Source of the DNA: Candidatus Nitrotoga fabula
Lineage (GTDB): Bacteria; Pseudomonadota; Gammaproteobacteria; Burkholderiales; Gallionellaceae
NCBI RefSeq assembly: GCF_905221025.1
Contig: NZ_CAJNBL010000005.1
Span: forward strand, 124,001 to 188,000
DNA length: 64,000 bases
Direction: 5' to 3'
In this document: one piece after another, positions 39,348-48,199 of the stretch
Layout of the letters: every line of letters starts with the position of its first letter
Numbering within the stretch: the stretch's first letter is position 1
Notes under the pieces: generated by a model
Told to the model about the DNA's origin: nothing
The model's database searches: none
The model's input: the letters and a program-made list of their open reading frames with translations, nothing else
Program-made: the position numbers and the translations under genes

Positions 39348-39623
39348 ATGGTAAGAATGGTGCATTGTATCAAGTTGGGTCATGAGGCAGAAGGCTTGGA
39401 TCGGCCTCCCTATCCAGGGGCTCTGGGGCAGCGCATTTTTGAGCAGGTTTCAAAGGAGGCATGGGCCGCCTGGTTAAGGCATCAGACTATGCTGGTCAAT
39501 GAAAATCGTTTGAATCTTGCAGAGAGTCATGCCCGTAAATATCTGGCCCAACAGATGGAAAACCATTTTTTTGGCGATGGGGCAGAAATGCCTTCTGGCT
39601 ATGTTCCACCGAACAATCCATAA
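39348..39623 (+). CDS. yggX: Probable Fe(2+)-trafficking protein (YggX family)
   Basis: A 91-residue YggX-type protein. [20 protein letters not shown] at the start contains the conserved Cys, followed by [14 protein letters not shown] and the HMLIN-like region [13 protein letters not shown]. It is implicated in protecting Fe-S clusters from oxidative damage. GGAGAAATAA lies immediately before the ATG. It follows argA on the same strand with a gap of 110 bases. Confidence 0.94.
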   Translation: MVRMVHCIKLGHEAEGLDRPPYPGALGQRIFEQVSKEAWAAWLRHQTMLVNENRLNLAESHARKYLAQQMENHFFGDGAEMPSGYVPPNNP

Positions 39624-39872
39624 ATCTGCCTGGAAGACAGTATGACTGCACCGGGTATGAAATGAATTTTTGTGAGAGTGATCGTGGTTTGGTCAGAAAA
39701 ACTTTTATCGGGGTGGGTATTGATTGCCATTCTGGATTTTATCCACGGGACGTTGTTAAACAGGGGATATCCGGCAATTCAGAGATTGAATAATTCTGTA
39801 AGAGACGTATTCCGGCCAGTTTTTAATTTTCTGGTTAGCGGATGGAGTGGTAATTTTTGGCCGGATCAGGAA

Positions 39873-40811
39873 TTATAAATCAATGGCATAGCCAAAATAT
39901 TGCTTGAACCGTGCGGCTAGTTCGTCACAGGTTGGTTTGTGGTTTTGCCCTCCTCTGCTGCCGATTTTCAGAGAGCCCAACAAGGATGCAATGCGACCCG
40001 TGGTATCCCAGTCCCATCCTTGCTGGATTCCATGTAGCAAGCCAGCCCGGTATGCGTCACCGCAGCCAGTTGGATCAATCAATGTTTCGGCTGGGGGGGT
40101 AGGAATGGATATTTCCTTGTTATTTGTGAAAACGATAGATCCTTGCGCACCGAGCGTAATGATGAAGGCACGGGTCAATTGGCTGAGTTCTTCTATCGTT
40201 TTTCCTGTCTTGTTTTCCAATAGCTTGGCTTCATAGTCATTGACCGTTACATAATCAGCCTGTTCTACGAAGGTCAATAACTCAATACCGCTATATAAAG
40301 GCATGCTTTGGCCGGGGTCAAAAATGAAGGGGATGCCTGCTTCATGGAATTCCTGGGCGTGTTGCAACATGCCTGCGCGCCCGGCTGGCGATACGATACC
40401 CAGGGTGACATTTTTTGCGTCATGGACATGATTCTGCTCTGAGAAATTCATTGCGCCCGGATGAAAGGCAGTAATTTGGTTGTCGTCCTGATCGGTGGTG
40501 ATAAAAGCCTGGCCGGTGAAGCTGCCAGGTACATGCAGAATATGCTGCTGAGATAATCCCAGCTTTTCCAGATGCGAGGCATAAGGACCGAAGTCATCTC
40601 CAACGGTTGCCATGATCAGAGAGTTTCCGCCGAGTATATGCAGATTATAGGCAATATTGCCTGCGCAGCCACCAAATTCCCGGCGCATTTCCGGTACCAT
40701 GAATGACACATTCAGGATATGGATCTGTTCAGGCAGAATATGGTTTTTGAACCGGTCGTGAAATACCATGATGTTGTCGTAGGCAAGCGAGCCACAGATT
40801 AAGGTATGCAT
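39873..40811 (-). CDS. PfkB-family carbohydrate (adenosine-like) kinase
   Basis: A 312-residue ribokinase-fold enzyme. GGCAGNIAYNLHILGG is the N-terminal substrate-binding signature, and DPTGCGDAYRAGLLHGI is PfkB signature 2 with the catalytic Asp. VNDYEAKLLENKTG is also typical. Such proteins in betaproteobacteria are annotated as adenosine kinase or sugar kinase; the substrate is not decidable from sequence alone. Convergent with yggX. Confidence 0.88.
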   Translation of the reverse strand: MHTLICGSLAYDNIMVFHDRFKNHILPEQIHILNVSFMVPEMRREFGGCAGNIAYNLHILGGNSLIMATVGDDFGPYASHLEKLGLSQQHILHVPGSFTGQAFITTDQDDNQITAFHPGAMNFSEQNHVHDAKNVTLGIVSPAGRAGMLQHAQEFHEAGIPFIFDPGQSMPLYSGIELLTFVEQADYVTVNDYEAKLLENKTGKTIEELSQLTRAFIITLGAQGSIVFTNNKEISIPTPPAETLIDPTGCGDAYRAGLLHGIQQGWDWDTTGRIASLLGSLKIGSRGGQNHKPTCDELAARFKQYFGYAIDL

Positions 40812-41110
40812 ATTGAACGGATCAAATGATTACAGAAAGAATCCGAATTATAACAGTCTGCACGAAGCCGGATTGGATCCGGCTTTTGCTGGTTTCGATT
40901 ACCCGGGGATTGTTTTTGTCGCTCATTAATCGGGGCGAAAAGCAGGGGTGGTTTTATGAAATTGTAACCCAATGTTTTTCCATTGGAATAAAGCATAAGG
41001 CAAGGGGGTTTGTTGAAGGAAAGGCAGATTAAAGAATTCTTGCCTAGGCTTTAAGGAGGCTGTCAGGTGTTTGGCCTGGTGTGGGAGGCGCCATGGGAAT
41101 TGCAAAGGTT
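40812..41110. other. Spacer between the PfkB kinase and dacB
   Basis: About 300 bases between two minus-strand genes. It should contain the kinase promoter and the dacB terminator. Nothing distinct was seen. Confidence 0.35.
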
Positions 41111-42508
41111 TTAATGTTTTTGGTGAATCCAGTCGATCAATATATTTTGCGCTTGTCTTCCAGCTGCTGCATTGGGGTGATTGATCAGAAAAACCAGTAT
41201 CCATTGTTTATTCTTGATGGAGTGAACATATCCCGCAATGGCCTGTACGCCTTGTAGTGAGCCGGTCTTAAGGTGGGCATGATTGGCAGTCTTGCTGTCC
41301 GAGAGGCGGTTTTTTAGTGTTCCATCCACCCCGACAATGGGTAAGGATGCTTCGAATTCTGCCGAGAGCGAACTGCGCTGTGCACTTTGTAACAACAATG
41401 CCAGGCTTCGGGGGCTGATTCTTTCCCGGCGTGAAAGCCCAGCCCCGTTTTCAATTATTAGCTCCGGGAAGTGCAATTTTTTCTGCAACAGCCAATTGCG
41501 TAGGGTTTGTTCGCTTTGATCAAGGTCGGTGCGACTTGCGCTATTTCTTCCCAAACTCAGGAATAGCTGGCGAGTCATTACGTTGTTGCTAAATTTATTG
41601 ATGTCGCGAATCAGTTCTGCCAATGGTGCAGATCGGTGGGTGGAAAATAAAATTGCGTCATCCGGCACGATCCCTTCCTGCAGGGAGCCCTGCAGAGATC
41701 CGCCCATTTCTTCCCACAAGGGGCGGAATGCAGCGTACAGATAGTCTGGGTGGGGTAGCAGGCGTACATTCTGTACGCGCTCCCCGCACGTGATCGGGTA
41801 AACCCCCTGTATCAGCAGGGTATCTCTATTGAATTCAAAAGAAATCCGGTCATCCCATTCAGTGCAATCGGTCGGTGCCTGGGATGCTGTGACGTGGTTC
41901 TCTATCTTGATCCCGGCAAGCTCAGGTGTGCTGATAATTCTGATTTGCTCTTCTTCAGGGGTAAACAGCAGGTGTATCGAGTTGAAGTTAAGCAATAGTG
42001 CATCTGGTCCGGCGTTATATGGGCGCATCGGCTGATGATCAAATTCTGCCGGATCATACGGGGGTAGCTGGAAAACGCTCCTGTCCAGAACCAGGTTGCC
42101 GTGAATCTCGCGCAAGCCGCGGCCTTGTAATTCATGCAGCCACAGCCAGAAATTTTCCAGTGTTAATTTAGGGTTGCCATAACCTTTCAAAATCAGGTCA
42201 CCATACAGTATGCCTTGTTCCAGTTTGCCGGCCAGATAGGCCTCTGTTTTCCAGCTATAGGCTGCGCCCAGTAGCTCCAGACCGGCATAGGTAGTGAGAA
42301 GCTTCATGGTCGATGCCGGGTTCATCGGTTTTTTTGCGTTCAGGCTAATGAGAGGTTTGTTTGAATGTACCTCGCGTACCTCTATGCCAATACTGTCTAA
42401 TGGAATGTTCGCCTGTTGCAGGGCCTTCAGGACTGGTGGTGGCAAAGGGGCGGAGAAAGCGCAGGGAAGCAGGCAGAACAAGGCTGCCAGAATATAAAGC
42501 AGTTTCAT
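41111..42508 (-). CDS. dacB: D-alanyl-D-alanine carboxypeptidase/endopeptidase (PBP4)
   Basis: A 465-residue class C penicillin-binding protein with a Sec signal peptide (cleavage near 20). The active-site motifs are Ser66-Thr-Met-Lys69, SNN in INKFSNNVMTRQ, and KTG in HLKTGSLQGV. The large insert between motifs one and two (domains II and III) is present. It trims peptidoglycan stem peptides and cross-links in the periplasm. It follows bioA, 75 bases downstream on the same strand. Confidence 0.93.
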   Translation of the reverse strand: MKLLYILAALFCLLPCAFSAPLPPPVLKALQQANIPLDSIGIEVREVHSNKPLISLNAKKPMNPASTMKLLTTYAGLELLGAAYSWKTEAYLAGKLEQGILYGDLILKGYGNPKLTLENFWLWLHELQGRGLREIHGNLVLDRSVFQLPPYDPAEFDHQPMRPYNAGPDALLLNFNSIHLLFTPEEEQIRIISTPELAGIKIENHVTASQAPTDCTEWDDRISFEFNRDTLLIQGVYPITCGERVQNVRLLPHPDYLYAAFRPLWEEMGGSLQGSLQEGIVPDDAILFSTHRSAPLAELIRDINKFSNNVMTRQLFLSLGRNSASRTDLDQSEQTLRNWLLQKKLHFPELIIENGAGLSRRERISPRSLALLLQSAQRSSLSAEFEASLPIVGVDGTLKNRLSDSKTANHAHLKTGSLQGVQAIAGYVHSIKNKQWILVFLINHPNAAAGRQAQNILIDWIHQKH

Positions 42509-42583
42509 GAATACTGGCTTTTTTGCTGGTTCATCAGGGGATTACATGGGATACACGTAATAACCGCGCAGTCATGAGATGGA

Positions 42584-43927
42584 TCAGCTGATTGCATCCA
42601 TGATTGCAATGGTGTGTGTGACCAGAATCTCCATTTCGGGTTCGGTAATGACATAGGGAGGCATAAAATAGACCGTATTGCCGATTGGGCGCAGCAGCAG
42701 TCCATGTTGTAAAGCAAGGCTGAAGCAGCGCTGGGCAAACTGGTCTGTCGCGCATTCTACTTCAAATGCCCATATCATTCCGGTGTTGCGGAAATTTTTT
42801 ACCCGGGGGTGATCGCGCAGGGGTTGAGCAATCCGGTTCAGGTAAATTGTTTTTTGGCGGTTGCTTGAAAGTACGTCATTGTGCTCAAACAGTTCCAGGG
42901 TAGCCAATGCTGCCCGACAGGCCAAGGGATTTCCTGTATAGGAATGGGAGTGTAAAAAACCTTGAGAAAGCCGGTCGGCATAGAATGCCTGATAGATTGC
43001 ATCTGTGGCCAGCACTACGGAAAGTGGCAGGTAACCACCGCTAAGTCCTTTGGATAAGCAAAGAAAGTCGGGGGAAATGTTTTCGCCAGTTTCGGAAACG
43101 AAAAATTTCTGAGCCTGTTCGCTGGCAAACATCGTTCCGGTTCGTCCCATGCCGACAGCAATTTCATCGGCAATGAAATGGACGTGGTACTGATTGCACA
43201 ATGCGCGTGCACGAGCCAGATAGGCCGGATGGTACATCACCATACCGGCTGCTCCCTGAACCAGAGGCTCGACAATGAAGGCGGCAATATGGTGGTGGTT
43301 TTGTTGCAGATGTGCCTCAAGTTGCTCTGCACAGCGCAGGGCATAATCCTGAGCGCTCTCGCCTGGCTCAGCATTGCGCCAGTCAGGGCTGGGTACCGTG
43401 GCATTCTGTTTGATCAGCGCACGGTAGGCATCTTTAAAAAGTGCCATATCCGTTACGGACAATGCCCCCAAGGTTTCACCGTGATAACTCCCTTGCAGGC
43501 TGATGAAACTGGTTTTTTGGGATTGGTTGTTATTGCGCCAATAATGAACACTTATTTTTAGTGCAATTTCGATTGCAGACGCACCATCCGAGGCGTAGAA
43601 ACAATGGCCAAGGCCCTTGGGAGCCAGTTGCGCCAGTCGTTCGGAGAGTTGCACCACTGGTTCGTGGGTAAATCCGGCCAGCATTACATGTTCCAGCTGT
43701 TCCAGTTGCAGGGTTATGGCACGGTTAATGTATGGATTGCAGTGCCCAAACAAATTCACCCACCATGAGCTGACTGCATCCAGGTAACATGCCCCGTTGA
43801 AATCGTATAGCCATACCCCTTGTCCGCGCTGGATTGGAATCAGCGGCAAGGTCTCATGGTGTTTCATCTGCGTACACGGATGCCATACGGCTGACATGGA
43901 ACGGGCAAGAAAGCTATGGTTAGACAT
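42584..43927 (-). CDS. bioA: Adenosylmethionine-8-amino-7-oxononanoate aminotransferase
   Basis: A 447-residue class III aminotransferase of biotin synthesis, converting KAPA to DAPA using SAM as amino donor. WHPCTQMKHHETLPLIPI and DAVSSWWVNLFGHCNPYI are BioA-specific. The PLP lysine lies in FLCLSKGLSGGYLPLSVVLA and YHGETLGALSVT is conserved. No other bio genes adjoin it. Confidence 0.96.
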   Translation of the reverse strand: MSNHSFLARSMSAVWHPCTQMKHHETLPLIPIQRGQGVWLYDFNGACYLDAVSSWWVNLFGHCNPYINRAITLQLEQLEHVMLAGFTHEPVVQLSERLAQLAPKGLGHCFYASDGASAIEIALKISVHYWRNNNQSQKTSFISLQGSYHGETLGALSVTDMALFKDAYRALIKQNATVPSPDWRNAEPGESAQDYALRCAEQLEAHLQQNHHHIAAFIVEPLVQGAAGMVMYHPAYLARARALCNQYHVHFIADEIAVGMGRTGTMFASEQAQKFFVSETGENISPDFLCLSKGLSGGYLPLSVVLATDAIYQAFYADRLSQGFLHSHSYTGNPLACRAALATLELFEHNDVLSSNRQKTIYLNRIAQPLRDHPRVKNFRNTGMIWAFEVECATDQFAQRCFSLALQHGLLLRPIGNTVYFMPPYVITEPEMEILVTHTIAIMDAIS

Positions 43928-44308
43928 GGTTGGAAGTTGGAGATAATGTCAGGGTGTATATGCGCTTTCCATGCGAACGACCGGCAGTCGCTCAAAGTGA
44001 ATTTCTGGCGTCGCTGAAACGGGATTCCGGTTATGAGTCGAAATGTATTGTATCGGACTATTCCGGTTGCGATATAGTGTTGACGCCGGCTGAATTTTGA
44101 CCAGGTAATCCGCGTATTCTGCTGGATTATCAAGCAGGATCAAATAGGAGTGATTATTATGGTTATTTACGCAAAAATTCGACCTACGGTGTAAAGAACG
44201 CGATGCTGGCCCCAGGTTACCGATCGTCAGATTCACAAAACCTTATGGGCAAGGCCGACAAATGCGTTGCGCCAATACAGAACAACCGACTTTGACTGGA
44301 TCCTCTAC
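43928..44308. other. Spacer between bioA and the island remnant
   Basis: About 380 bases. It carries the bioA promoter on one side and the left edge of the decayed island on the other. No BirA-type palindrome, repeat of the tRNA end, or gene was found. Confidence 0.35.
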
Positions 44309-44711
44309 ATGCCATTAACCCTGCCACAGCTGGAACGCCATCTTTTCAAAGCCGCCGACATTTTGCGCGGCAAGATGGATGCCTCCGAGTTTAAGGAATA
44401 TATCTTTGGGATGCTGTTCCTTAAGCGCTGCTCCGACGTATTCGAACAACGCCGTGCCGAGGTGATCCAGCTCGAAATCGATGCAGGCAAGACGCCCGCT
44501 GAAGCTGAAATCTCGGCCGAGAACAAGCGATGGTACAAGAAGGATGGCTACTTCTGGGTGCCGAAAGAGTCGCGCTACAGCTACCTTGTCGACAACTCGC
44601 GGCAGGCCAACGTCGGCAGTCTGCTGAGCAAGGCGCTCGCTGGGATTGAGGGCGAAAATGTCAGTCTCTACGACGTTCTGGAGCACATCGACTTTACCCG
44701 CAAGATCGGCT
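44309..44711 (+). pseudogene. hsdM: Type I restriction methylase HsdM, N-terminal fragment
   Basis: About 134 residues of the HsdM N-terminal helical domain: [40 protein letters not shown], and [14 protein letters not shown]. Coding similarity then stops near 44711. The whole SAM-binding catalytic domain is missing, so it cannot methylate DNA. The next bases are the C-terminal part of an HsdS in another frame, so an internal deletion removed most of hsdM and the front of hsdS. The base composition is visibly more GC-rich than in flanking genes. Confidence 0.85.
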
Positions 44712-45020
44712 ATCGTCGGTGTCGTTCCAGATGGTTTGGGCGAGGCGTACATCAACCAGCACATTGCACTGGTACGCCCAGACCCTGATGCTGTTAATTC
44801 GCGATTCGTTGGCCATTACCTGGCCGGGCCAATTGCACAAACCTACATCAGCAGGCTGAACGATGCGGGCGCAAAAGCGGGTCTGAACCTGCCAACGATC
44901 CGGGGTTTGGTGACGGCAAAGCCGCTTCGTACCGAACAGGATCTGATTGCCGCGCGCTTGGATGAAATCGATAACCGCACAAACAACGCCACGGCCGAGT
45001 CCGCCAAGCTGCGAGAGCTC
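44712..45020 (+). pseudogene. hsdS: Type I specificity subunit HsdS, C-terminal fragment
   Basis: A fragment in a different frame from the HsdM piece, without its own start: [20 protein letters not shown], then FVGHYLAGPIAQTYISRLND, GAKAGLNLPTIRGL and a coiled-coil-like EQDLIAARLDEIDNRT. This is the end of the second target-recognition domain and the distal spacer helix of HsdS. The normal C-terminus is lost after about 45020. A short open stretch ending YAQRRAWLAEHGIDVEGT-stop (to about 45147) follows and is not identified. Confidence 0.8.
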
Positions 45021-45180
45021 AAGGCCGCCTGCACGAGCCACACCACACTCCTGCTTTCTGGCTGCGCGTTGAGCGCGCAATGCCCGACTATGCGCAGCGA
45101 AGGGCCTGGCTGGCCGAACACGGCATTGATGTTGAGGGGACATAAAGCAACATGGCGGAATATTTCATCAGTGACCGTCA

Positions 45181-45636
45181 GAGATCGCCAAAACCGAACG
45201 CAAGATCGAGCAGTTGCTCGACCGCATCGTGGATGCCGAATTCAAGGACGTGGTGAAAGCCTGTGAGAAACGTTTCGGCCAGCCCCAGCGCGATCAGAAT
45301 GTTATGAAGGAAATAATTGCAAAATGCGTGCGTCCGCTGAAAGACTTTGATGAAAGTTTTCGAACCGCAATGGGCTTCCTTTCAAACCCGCACCAGCTCC
45401 GGGCTACAGGCCGTATGGAAGACCGCCATGCAGTGATGAAACTCACTTTTGCAGACAGATTGGCGTATGTGCGTGGAGAAAGATCTCGAACCCCAGAAAC
45501 CATCTTGCCCTTCAAGGCGTGCAGTGGTTCTTCAGGGGGGGAAAACAAGATGGCGCGCCCGGCGGGAGTCGAACCCACGACCCTTGGCTTCGGAAACCAA
45601 TACTCTATCCATCTGAGCTACGGGCGCATTCATTGA
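45181..45636 (+). pseudogene. Serine site-specific recombinase, C-terminal remnant
   Basis: EIAKTERKIEQLLDRIVDAE, then VVKACEKRFGQPQRDQNVM, FRTAMGFLSNPHQLRATGRM and LTFADRLAYVRGERSRTPET. This is the C-terminal tail typical of large or phage-type serine recombinases (family knowledge, no search run). The catalytic N-terminal domain is absent. The frame runs on through the tRNA gene to a stop at 45636; only about 45181-45550 is really recombinase. Its position beside the 3' end of a tRNA fits an integration remnant. Confidence 0.7.
45551..45627 (-). tRNA. tRNA-Arg (anticodon CCG)
   Basis: A 77-base cloverleaf on the minus strand with acceptor GCGCCCG/CGGGCGC, discriminator G and encoded CCA. 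The anticodon loop is TTCCGAA (anticodon CCG, reads CGG), and GGTTCGACTCC gives the T-loop. The 3' end faces the decayed island, as expected for an integration target. Confidence 0.96.
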
Positions 45637-45953
45637 TTGTGCACAGTATAACGTACCCGTATCTCTCATGCACGTTCCTGCTTAGGAATTAAAATTTCCT
45701 GTATCCAGGCAGGGGCACAAGCAATTTCCTGGATTAGTGGTTTGATACGGTCAGAATGGATCCGGGAGACGGTGTAAGAATGGGGTGGAAGCTGCGCATC
45801 GAATTCGACCATATTGTAAAGAGGGATCGTTCTCCGGTGCAGTCAAAAAGACTTGCGTAACATAATTTAGCAATGATAAACTTGGCCAGTTTAAAAATGA
45901 CCACAAGCGCAATAAGTTTTTTAACCAGGCATATGAATTAGGAGAAAAAAGTT
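45637..45953. other. Leader of the respiratory locus
   Basis: About 315 bases between the tRNA and the 33-residue membrane-protein gene. It must contain the tRNA promoter and a plus-strand promoter. Nothing further was identified. Confidence 0.35.
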
Positions 45954-46055
45954 ATGTTTGAAAATGTGACTACCGGCCAAGTTCTTTTGATGTACTTGTG
46001 TATTTTTGGGTTTATTTTTGGATTGGCTGCAATCCTGTATAAAAAGAATTCTTAA
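45954..46055 (+). CDS. 33-residue single-helix membrane protein
   Basis: A short gene with a good ribosome site (GGAG ten bases before the ATG). The protein is a short polar start (MFENVTTG), one helix (about 9-28) and a KKNS tail, presumably cytoplasmic. Size and topology resemble tiny oxidase subunits such as CcoM (36 residues in Pseudomonas stutzeri cbb3) or CydX; sequence identity cannot be judged by eye. It precedes cytochrome c4 and lies at the head of the respiratory locus, so a role in an oxidase complex is plausible. Confidence 0.65.
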   Translation: MFENVTTGQVLLMYLCIFGFIFGLAAILYKKNS

Positions 46056-46205
46056 AAAACAAGGCTTGAGTAACAGGGATATTGCTATAGAATGTCTTCC
46101 TAGGCTGAATACCGCTGTTGGTGCTATCCGCATGAAAATGCGAATCGCGCGAAAAGTAATCAGCTGGAGATACAATTGAAGAATTTCAGGAAATAAGGGG
46201 GGGAA

Positions 46206-46985
46206 ATGCGCAAGTCTACATATATGGTATCGTCATTGCTAAAAATAATCGCTGCCACCGTACTGTTGTCAGGGACAGCGGTTGCGGGGGCGGGTAAGGT
46301 AACTGCGAATCCGGCAAATGGCAAAACAATCTTTACTCAGGGAAAAGGGGATGTACCAGCTTGTGCAAGCTGTCATGGAGAAAACGCCTTGGGCAATGAT
46401 GCCATGGGTGCTCCTCGCCTGGCAAATATTGGTTATGTATATATTGTAAAGCAGCTTACTGACCTGGCTGCAGACAAGCGCACACCTTCCGGAATGGGTG
46501 CGGTGATGAATGGGTTTGCCAAGGCATTGAGTGAACAGGATCGCCGCGACGTGGCCTCATATGTGGATACTCTGCCCAGAAAGAACGAGCCGTCTGATTT
46601 GAAAGCCTTGAAGGCAGAAGGGCAGCCAGTCGGGCAGACTCACCTGGGTAAAGTTCTGGCCCACAGCGGCGTGAATGGCAAGGTTGCCTCCTGCTATTCC
46701 TGTCATGGCTTTAATGGCCGCGGAGCTGATCCAATGTTCCCGATGATTGGCGGTCAGAAATATGTATATCTGGTGAATCAGTTGAAAAGCTGGCGCGACG
46801 GTTCCAGGAGCAATGACCCGGTAGTGGGTGGTAATCCGATCATGCAGACGGTTGCGAGAACGCTTACCGATGATGACATTTATAACGTGGCTGCCTACTT
46901 GACTTCTGCGCCGCCTGTGAATGTCCGGGACGGACTTCTTATTGATAACCAGACCGTGCTGAAAGAGGTTATGGGTCATCATTAA
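46206..46985 (+). CDS. Dihaem cytochrome c4
   Basis: A 259-residue periplasmic cytochrome with a signal peptide cleaved near AVAGA. It has two similar haem domains, with CASCH at 53-57 and CYSCH at 163-167. RLANIGYVYIVKQLTDLAAD and KYVYLVNQLKSWRDGSR are the matching second halves of the two domains. Cytochrome c4 passes electrons from the bc1 or alternative complex to terminal oxidases, notably cbb3. The linker and C-terminus are slightly long. AGGGGGG lies just before the ATG, and a terminator follows. Confidence 0.92.
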   Translation: MRKSTYMVSSLLKIIAATVLLSGTAVAGAGKVTANPANGKTIFTQGKGDVPACASCHGENALGNDAMGAPRLANIGYVYIVKQLTDLAADKRTPSGMGAVMNGFAKALSEQDRRDVASYVDTLPRKNEPSDLKALKAEGQPVGQTHLGKVLAHSGVNGKVASCYSCHGFNGRGADPMFPMIGGQKYVYLVNQLKSWRDGSRSNDPVVGGNPIMQTVARTLTDDDIYNVAAYLTSAPPVNVRDGLLIDNQTVLKEVMGHH

Positions 46986-47025
46986 GGGCTTGTAGATTTT
47001 GAATTAATCGTAACATATACAATAT

Positions 47026-47066
47026 AATCCCCGCGTCGAGTCATCTCGGCTGCGGGGATTTTCTTT
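47026..47066 (+). terminator. Intrinsic terminator after cytochrome c4
   Basis: A nine-base stem AATCCCCGC/GCGGGGATT (47026-47034 with 47052-47060), with an inner CGAG/CTCG pairing, is followed by TTTC. It separates the c4 unit from the next operon. Confidence 0.8.
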
Positions 47067-47109
47067 GCAGGAAAATATCGTACGCGGGTCGTTATAGGAA
47101 CAATACAGC

Positions 47110-47706
47110 ATGGCAATTGGCAATATGAAATTTGGTGAAAAATTGCTATTCGGCGGATTTGCGCTTATAGGTATTTTGGCATTGATCAGCTTCCTGATAA
47201 TGGAGGTGGTCCGGTCACGTATGGAAAAGCCGATGTTTCCAGTGCTTCAGTATGATTTTTCTGCGGAGGGTCTGCGTGGGTCGGAATTGTTCCGTACTTC
47301 AGGTTGCACGATCTGTCACCGTGCCATGCGTAACGGGACTAACATGGGCCTGGTTCTGGATGGTATTGGTTCCAGGCGTACCCTGGAGTATCTTGAAAAT
47401 TTTTTAAAGAACCCTGAGGCGACCTACGCTGGCGCAACGATGGATCACGGTCCATCCAAAGGAGCTGCTTTCGTGGCAAAAATGCCGGCAGCGGATTTGC
47501 ATGCCATTGCGGTTTTTCTTTCAGAGTTGCGGGCAAAACCTGGGTCCAATGCGTCAAGGCTTCCTCCTGGGGGCGGAGAGTCCGGTTTTATTGACAGCAT
47601 GGTCAGGATGTGGGCGCCGGACAGTTGGAAATCTGAATATAAGGATTTGCGCGAAGAAATGAAATCAAATGCAAAAGGGGACAGGAATGATTCAGGAGCT
47701 GAATGA
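47110..47706 (+). CDS. Membrane-anchored monohaem cytochrome c
   Basis: A 198-residue protein. One N-terminal helix (about 12-34) is followed by a periplasmic class I cytochrome domain with the haem site CTICH at 66-70. MGLVLDGIGSRRTLEYLENF is shared in pattern with the cytochrome at 56412 (LDGIGSxRT). The C-terminal 60 residues are polar and without motif. The gene overlaps the HCO-like gene by 20 bases, so the two are translated together. Confidence 0.88.
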   Translation: MAIGNMKFGEKLLFGGFALIGILALISFLIMEVVRSRMEKPMFPVLQYDFSAEGLRGSELFRTSGCTICHRAMRNGTNMGLVLDGIGSRRTLEYLENFLKNPEATYAGATMDHGPSKGAAFVAKMPAADLHAIAVFLSELRAKPGSNASRLPPGGGESGFIDSMVRMWAPDSWKSEYKDLREEMKSNAKGDRNDSGAE

Positions 47707-48199
47707 GCCTTGGGCTCAGGACAGGGAATATACCAAATATACTCTGTGGTTTATCTATGCCTGCATTATATATAGCATCATTGGTTTTTCCTGGGGAGCG
47801 CTGATGGGGGGGGTTCCTACTTTTCGTCATTTTGTGAATAGTGGGGTTCCCGGTCACAGGCTTGTTTTAGGGCATACGCATATCAATCTGCTTGGATGGG
47901 TGGAAATGGCGATTTTTGGTGCAGTATATTTTGTCATTCCGCGGTTGGTCCGGCGCTCCATTTATAGTTTACGTCTGGTTAAGGTGCATTTCTGGATGCA
48001 TAATTTCGGTTTGCTTGGCGTGGTGGTATTTTTCTGCGCCGCGGGTTTGATCGGGGTCTTTATTGATGACGAGGGGGAACTGGTGGCTTCTCGCTTCATG
48101 TCCCTGGCAGGCATGTTTGGCAGTGTGGTTTTGCTGGCAAATATAATATGGGGATATAACATATACCGCACATGTTTTGGATGGAACCGTTCCAGGTGA
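47687..48199 (+). CDS. Small haem-copper-oxidase-like membrane protein (HxH segment only)
   Basis: A 170-residue, four-helix membrane protein. GHTHINLLGWVEMAIFGAVY (His63, His65) and RRSIYSLRLVKVHFW resemble helices X-XI of CcoN, where the HxH pair ligates the two haems. The CuB histidines and all other helices of a full oxidase are absent. Such short COX1-like proteins are known in proteobacteria without clear function; they may bind one haem. The ATG at 47687 with AGGGGACAGGA ahead is preferred over one at 47669. Confidence 0.8.
   Translation: MIQELNEPWAQDREYTKYTLWFIYACIIYSIIGFSWGALMGGVPTFRHFVNSGVPGHRLVLGHTHINLLGWVEMAIFGAVYFVIPRLVRRSIYSLRLVKVHFWMHNFGLLGVVVFFCAAGLIGVFIDDEGELVASRFMSLAGMFGSVVLLANIIWGYNIYRTCFGWNRSR

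Noticed and set aside
39672-39878. Possible 68-residue plus-strand protein between yggX and the PfkB kinase
   Set aside because: GTG start without a good ribosome site, no recognisable features, and overlap with the end of the kinase gene.
45543-45636. Protein tail MARPAGVEPTTLGFGN as part of the recombinase
   Set aside because: This stretch is the tRNA-Arg gene read in frame, a common artefact for recombinases sitting at tRNA 3' ends.
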